This document shows, piece by piece, positions 58,604-64,000 of a stretch of DNA of 64,000 nucleotides. Both the position numbers and the translations under genes were made by a program. Within the stretch, counting starts at the first letter, position 1; every line of letters begins with the position of its first letter. Below the pieces are notes generated by a model, which did no database searches, was not told the origin of the DNA, and saw only the letters and a list, made by a program, of their open reading frames with translations. The stretch comes from Streptomyces sp. NBC_01304 (GTDB taxonomy: Bacteria > Actinomycetota > Actinomycetes > Streptomycetales > Streptomycetaceae), in contig NZ_CP109055.1 in the NCBI RefSeq assembly GCF_035975855.1, positions 2,790,001 through 2,854,000 on the forward strand. The letters run 5' to 3'.

Positions 58604-59580
58604 GTGCGTGGGCGGTGTATTCGCCCTGCACTCCACGGTGTGCGGTGCAGGGCGCTCCGCCGGTCCGGCCCGGTGCGGTCGTGCGGCGTTACCGGGACTT
58701 CGGGCTCGCCGTGCTTGGCGCGCTCGCCTCCGGTGGGGCGCTGGCGGATCCGGAGGTGGTGCGGGGGCGGGCGCTGCGGTTGCTCGACGCGTTGGACGTA
58801 CGTCTTGAGGGCGATGCCTCGCCGCTGCGGGTGGCCGGTCCGGCCGGGCCCGGGACCCTCACGCCCGGGACCCTCATCGCGGCCGATCACATTTCGTGGC
58901 TGGATGTCGTGGCTCTGCTGGCCCGGGAGCCGGTGACCGTGGTGGCCAAGCGGGAGGTGGGGGGCTGGCCGGTGGTCGGGCGGCTGGCCCGGGCTGCGGG
59001 TACGTGCTTCATCGATCGGGATCGGTTGCGGGATCTGCCGGATGCGGTGGGGCGGGTGCGGGATGCCCTGGCGGGTGGGCGGTCGGTGGTGGTCTTTCCA
59101 CAGGGGACCACCTGGTGTCGTGCCTCGGGGGGTGTGTTTCGGCGGGCCATGTTTCAGGCTGCGTTGGATGCGGGGGCTGCGGTGCGGCCGGTGACGGTGA
59201 GCTATCTGCAGGGTGGTGTGGCCAGTACGGTGGCCGCGTTCGTGGGGGATGACGGGTTTGTGCCGTCCCTTCGGCGGGTGGCACGTGCCCGTGGGCTGGC
59301 TGTGCGGGTGCAGGGGCATGCGCCCCTGTTCCCCGGCGATTGGGGGGATCGGCGGGTATTGGCTGCTGCGGCTCAGGAGGCGGTGTTCGGGGCGGATTTG
59401 ATTCCCCACCCCGCCCCTTCCCGAAAGTCTTCGACGACTGGGGCTTCGCCCCTGGCCCCCGGATCGGCCTTCGGCCTCTGTCCTCAAACGCCGGACGGGC
59501 TGGAGAGATGCGGACCGACTGAAGAGGAAGGGAAGCGGACAGGAAGCGGACGGGAAAAGGAAGGGAAGAGGAAGGGCTGA
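58600..59580 (+). CDS. OlsA-like lysophospholipid/lyso-ornithine-lipid O-acyltransferase
   Basis: 326 aa. LPLAT motifs: block I HISWLD (the catalytic HxxxxD), block II near GTCFIDRDRL, block III VVFPQGTTW and block IV RPVTVSYL. It should add the second acyl chain. Translationally coupled to the OlsB-like gene. The normal domain ends near AQEAVFGADL (residue 268); the last 58 residues (starting IPHPAPSRKSS) are translated from a dispersed intergenic repeat, so the original stop has probably been lost by frameshift at the repeat boundary. Confidence 0.87.
   Translation: MSAWAVYSPCTPRCAVQGAPPVRPGAVVRRYRDFGLAVLGALASGGALADPEVVRGRALRLLDALDVRLEGDASPLRVAGPAGPGTLTPGTLIAADHISWLDVVALLAREPVTVVAKREVGGWPVVGRLARAAGTCFIDRDRLRDLPDAVGRVRDALAGGRSVVVFPQGTTWCRASGGVFRRAMFQAALDAGAAVRPVTVSYLQGGVASTVAAFVGDDGFVPSLRRVARARGLAVRVQGHAPLFPGDWGDRRVLAAAAQEAVFGADLIPHPAPSRKSSTTGASPLAPGSAFGLCPQTPDGLERCGPTEEEGKRTGSGREKEGKRKG
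59402..59503. repeat. Dispersed intergenic repeat family A, inside the OlsA-like reading frame
   Basis: CCCCACCCCGCCCCTTCCCG, GAAAGTCTTCGACG, a GGGGCTTCGCCCC hairpin, and the CTCAAACGCCGGACGGGCTG tail. The start boundary TTTGATTCCCCACCCC matches the boundary at 29553 (TTTGATCCCCCACCCC). Confidence 0.9.
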
Positions 59581-59603
59581 AGAGAGCCGGTGGGAGGGGC
59601 TGA

Positions 59604-62525
<2,922 letters not shown>

Positions 62526-62618
62526 TCCGGCCGGACCGGGTGATGCCGCCGAGGAGCATGCGCCCGGAAGTCCGGGGCCGCGTACGCCTCGGCGGCGTGC
62601 AGGTCGAGGCCCTGCGCC

Positions 62619-63395
62619 TCAGGCCTCGCGGACCGCGCAGGCCGCCGTGAAGCCCTCGGGTACCGGCACGTCGGTGAGCTCCCAGCCCGGCACGGGCAGT
62701 GGCTCGGGCCCCGTTCCCACCAGGGTCTGCAGGCCGCCCTTGCCGGCAAGGCCCTCACCCGTCCCCTTGAGGTAGGCCTCCTTGCGCGTCCAGCAACGGG
62801 AGAACGCGGCCGCCTTGGCGTCCGGCGGCAGCGCGGCGAGGTCCGCCTGCTCCGCCTCGTGCAGGGCGAGGGACGCGTCCTCGATGGCCTCCCGACCGGG
62901 CCGGGCCTCGATGTCGACGCCCACGGGCCGGTCCGCGAAACCGAGCAGGGCCAGGCCGCCCCGGGTGTGGGAGAGGGAGAAGTGCAGGGGGTGGCCGGTC
63001 AGGGCGGGCCGGCCGTGCGGGCCGCCGCAGCCGGGGCAGGGCTCGCGGATGAAGACCAGCGCGGCCGGGTCCTCGTTCAGGTAGGCCCCGAGGAGTCGGC
63101 GCAGCGCCACGTGGGCGGCGACGTACAGGTTCCGGTCGCTGTCGCGGCGCAGTGCCGCGGTCCGGCGCCGTTCCTCGGCGTCGAGGATCTCCAGGTCGGC
63201 GGCCGTGGGTGCGGCCGTAGGTGCGGCCGTGGGCAGGGTGCCGCCGCCCCTGGTCCCTGAACCGGTACCGCCCGGGGCTCCAAGCCCGTCCGTCGCCGGC
63301 GGGACCCGCATCAGCCACAGCTCGGGCCCCGAGGAGAGCCCTTCGGGGAGCGGGTACTTCCCGAACTCCCGCACCGCCACGCCCATCCGGTTCAC
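62619..63395 (-). CDS. Sfp-type 4'-phosphopantetheinyl transferase
   Basis: 258 aa. Signature motifs: [16 protein letters not shown] (the P-binding region), [11 protein letters not shown] with Mg-binding Asp and Glu, and [17 protein letters not shown]. It activates carrier domains of peptide or polyketide synthases. An internal cysteine patch [12 protein letters not shown] is typical of actinobacterial members. The GTG at 63395 overlaps the upstream gene's stop by four bases; a second in-frame start 3 codons on is possible. The neighbour is an adenylation-domain fragment, so it may be part of a synthetase cluster outside the window. Confidence 0.92.
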   Translation of the reverse strand: MNRMGVAVREFGKYPLPEGLSSGPELWLMRVPPATDGLGAPGGTGSGTRGGGTLPTAAPTAAPTAADLEILDAEERRRTAALRRDSDRNLYVAAHVALRRLLGAYLNEDPAALVFIREPCPGCGGPHGRPALTGHPLHFSLSHTRGGLALLGFADRPVGVDIEARPGREAIEDASLALHEAEQADLAALPPDAKAAAFSRCWTRKEAYLKGTGEGLAGKGGLQTLVGTGPEPLPVPGWELTDVPVPEGFTAACAVREA

Positions 63396-64000
63396 GCTCC
63401 GGACACCGCCATCAGCTCGCCCTGGTCGGTCCACAGCACCCGCCGCCCCGTGCGGTACATCCGGGTTCCGGCGGGCCCGTACGGATCGGCCACGAACCGG
63501 GCCGCGGTCCGCGCGGTCCGCCCCGCGTAGCCCCGGGCCAGCTGCGCCCCGGCGAGGTACAGCTCGCCGGGGACTCCGGGCGGGCAGGGCCTGAGCCCGG
63601 TGTCGAGGACGTAGGCACGGGTGTTCCAGCCGGGGCGGCCGAGCGGCACGGGGCCCAACTCGCCGTCCACGCAGGCGTGGTGGGCGGTTCCGGGCGCCTC
63701 GGCGGGGCCGTGCAGCAGGTGCAGTGCCGTCCGGGGCAGCGCTCGCGCGAAGGCACGGGCCGTCTCCCGGGTCACCGCCGAACTCAGCGACGTACCGGAT
63801 ACGCGCCTACCAGATCCGTGCCTACCGGATGCGGACGAACCGGGATCGGACGCATCCGGGACCAGGACATGCCGCAGACCCGTGCACCGCGCGGCGGCGG
63901 GTGAGGCGACGAAGTCGCGCAGCGCCGGAGGCGAGAAGTGGACGGCCGTGACGGCCTGTTCGGTGATCACCTGGCCAAGATACCCAGGATCGACGCACCT
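63392..64000 (-). CDS. Adenylation (AMP-binding) domain, C-terminal part, ending early (partial)
   Basis: 202 codons to the window edge, open upstream ([25 protein letters not shown]). The A-domain core continues with [20 protein letters not shown] (A5), [41 protein letters not shown] (A6) and [23 protein letters not shown] (A7). The stop comes just before A8, so the C-terminal subdomain with the A10 lysine and any carrier domain are missing. In A7 TGD is TGR. The segment [16 protein letters not shown] is a low-complexity insertion. Likely a truncated synthetase or an uncommon A-domain partner. Coupled to the PPTase. Confidence 0.85.
   Translation of the reverse strand, partial: RCVDPGYLGQVITEQAVTAVHFSPPALRDFVASPAAARCTGLRHVLVPDASDPGSSASGRHGSGRRVSGTSLSSAVTRETARAFARALPRTALHLLHGPAEAPGTAHHACVDGELGPVPLGRPGWNTRAYVLDTGLRPCPPGVPGELYLAGAQLARGYAGRTARTAARFVADPYGPAGTRMYRTGRRVLWTDQGELMAVSGA

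Overview
This 64-kb window is actinobacterial chromosomal DNA, almost certainly from a Streptomyces. The GC content is very high, with G/C-biased third codon positions that leave long meaningless open frames opposite most genes. GTG starts and ATGA stop/start overlaps are common. Several family combinations are typical of the genus: the ATP-binding/XRE/DUF397 trio, DUF2637, duplicated DUF5994, GAF-ANTAR proteins, a PucR regulator and a DmdR-type iron box. No rRNA, tRNA, CRISPR, phage or IS gene was seen.

Layout. 0-4.3 kb: a partial unknown gene, a PAP2 membrane phosphatase and an OmpR-type two-component pair. 4.4-11.3 kb: a compact envelope-type locus with a GT2 glycosyltransferase, DUF2064 transferase, methyltransferase, small membrane protein, cytochrome-b-like/sulfite-oxidase-like oxidoreductase, polytopic GT-C-like protein and sugar-nucleotide epimerase. 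Four of its promoter-proximal genes have a TANNNT box ending 6-7 nt before the start codon, as expected for leaderless mRNAs. 11.5-19.6 kb: a desaturase flanked by two DUF5994 genes, a secreted trypsin, a 1095-aa repeat-rich membrane protein, a peptidoglycan-binding membrane protein and a stand-alone acyl carrier protein. 19.7-28.5 kb: a P450, the ATP-binding/XRE/DUF397 regulators, a universal stress protein and a purine block (XdhC, NCS2 permease, PucR). 28.7-42.1 kb: TPR protein, SDR, GntR regulator, iron-box-controlled FhuF-like protein, DUF2637 protein, second ATP-binding protein, GH38 alpha-mannosidase, secreted Asp/Leu-rich protein, PoxB-type enzyme and a PP2C-like protein missing metal ligands. 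42.2-47.4 kb: a 1259-aa secreted subtilisin, divergent from a TrmB/LuxR regulator across a 206-bp quasi-palindrome. 47.5-52.1 kb: F420-type PPOX protein, then CheB, CheR-coiled-coil-PAS and two GAF-ANTAR proteins. 52.1-57.6 kb: alkylation repair (Ogt, Ada/AlkA), a small lipoprotein, RsgA with a 23-codon upstream ORF, and an MFS transporter. 57.8-64 kb: an OlsB/OlsA-like ornithine-lipid pair, GH2 beta-galactosidase, an Sfp-type PPTase and the truncated end of an adenylation domain running off the window.

Two dispersed intergenic repeat families recur at gene ends: family A near 29.6, 47.4, 54.15 and 59.4 kb, and family B near 30.6 and 37.5 kb. At 29.6 kb two family A copies form a 181-bp inverted repeat. 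At 59.4 kb a copy has become the C-terminus of the OlsA-like protein. In-frame low-complexity expansions occur in the response regulator, the DUF2064 protein, the 1095-aa protein, the CheR coiled coil and the MFS transporter.

The best candidates for undescribed biology are the 4.4-11.3 kb locus, the CheB/CheR-PAS/ANTAR module outside any chemotaxis operon, the short ORF before rsgA, and three enzymes whose catalytic segments look altered (AlkA domain, PP2C, terminal adenylation domain).
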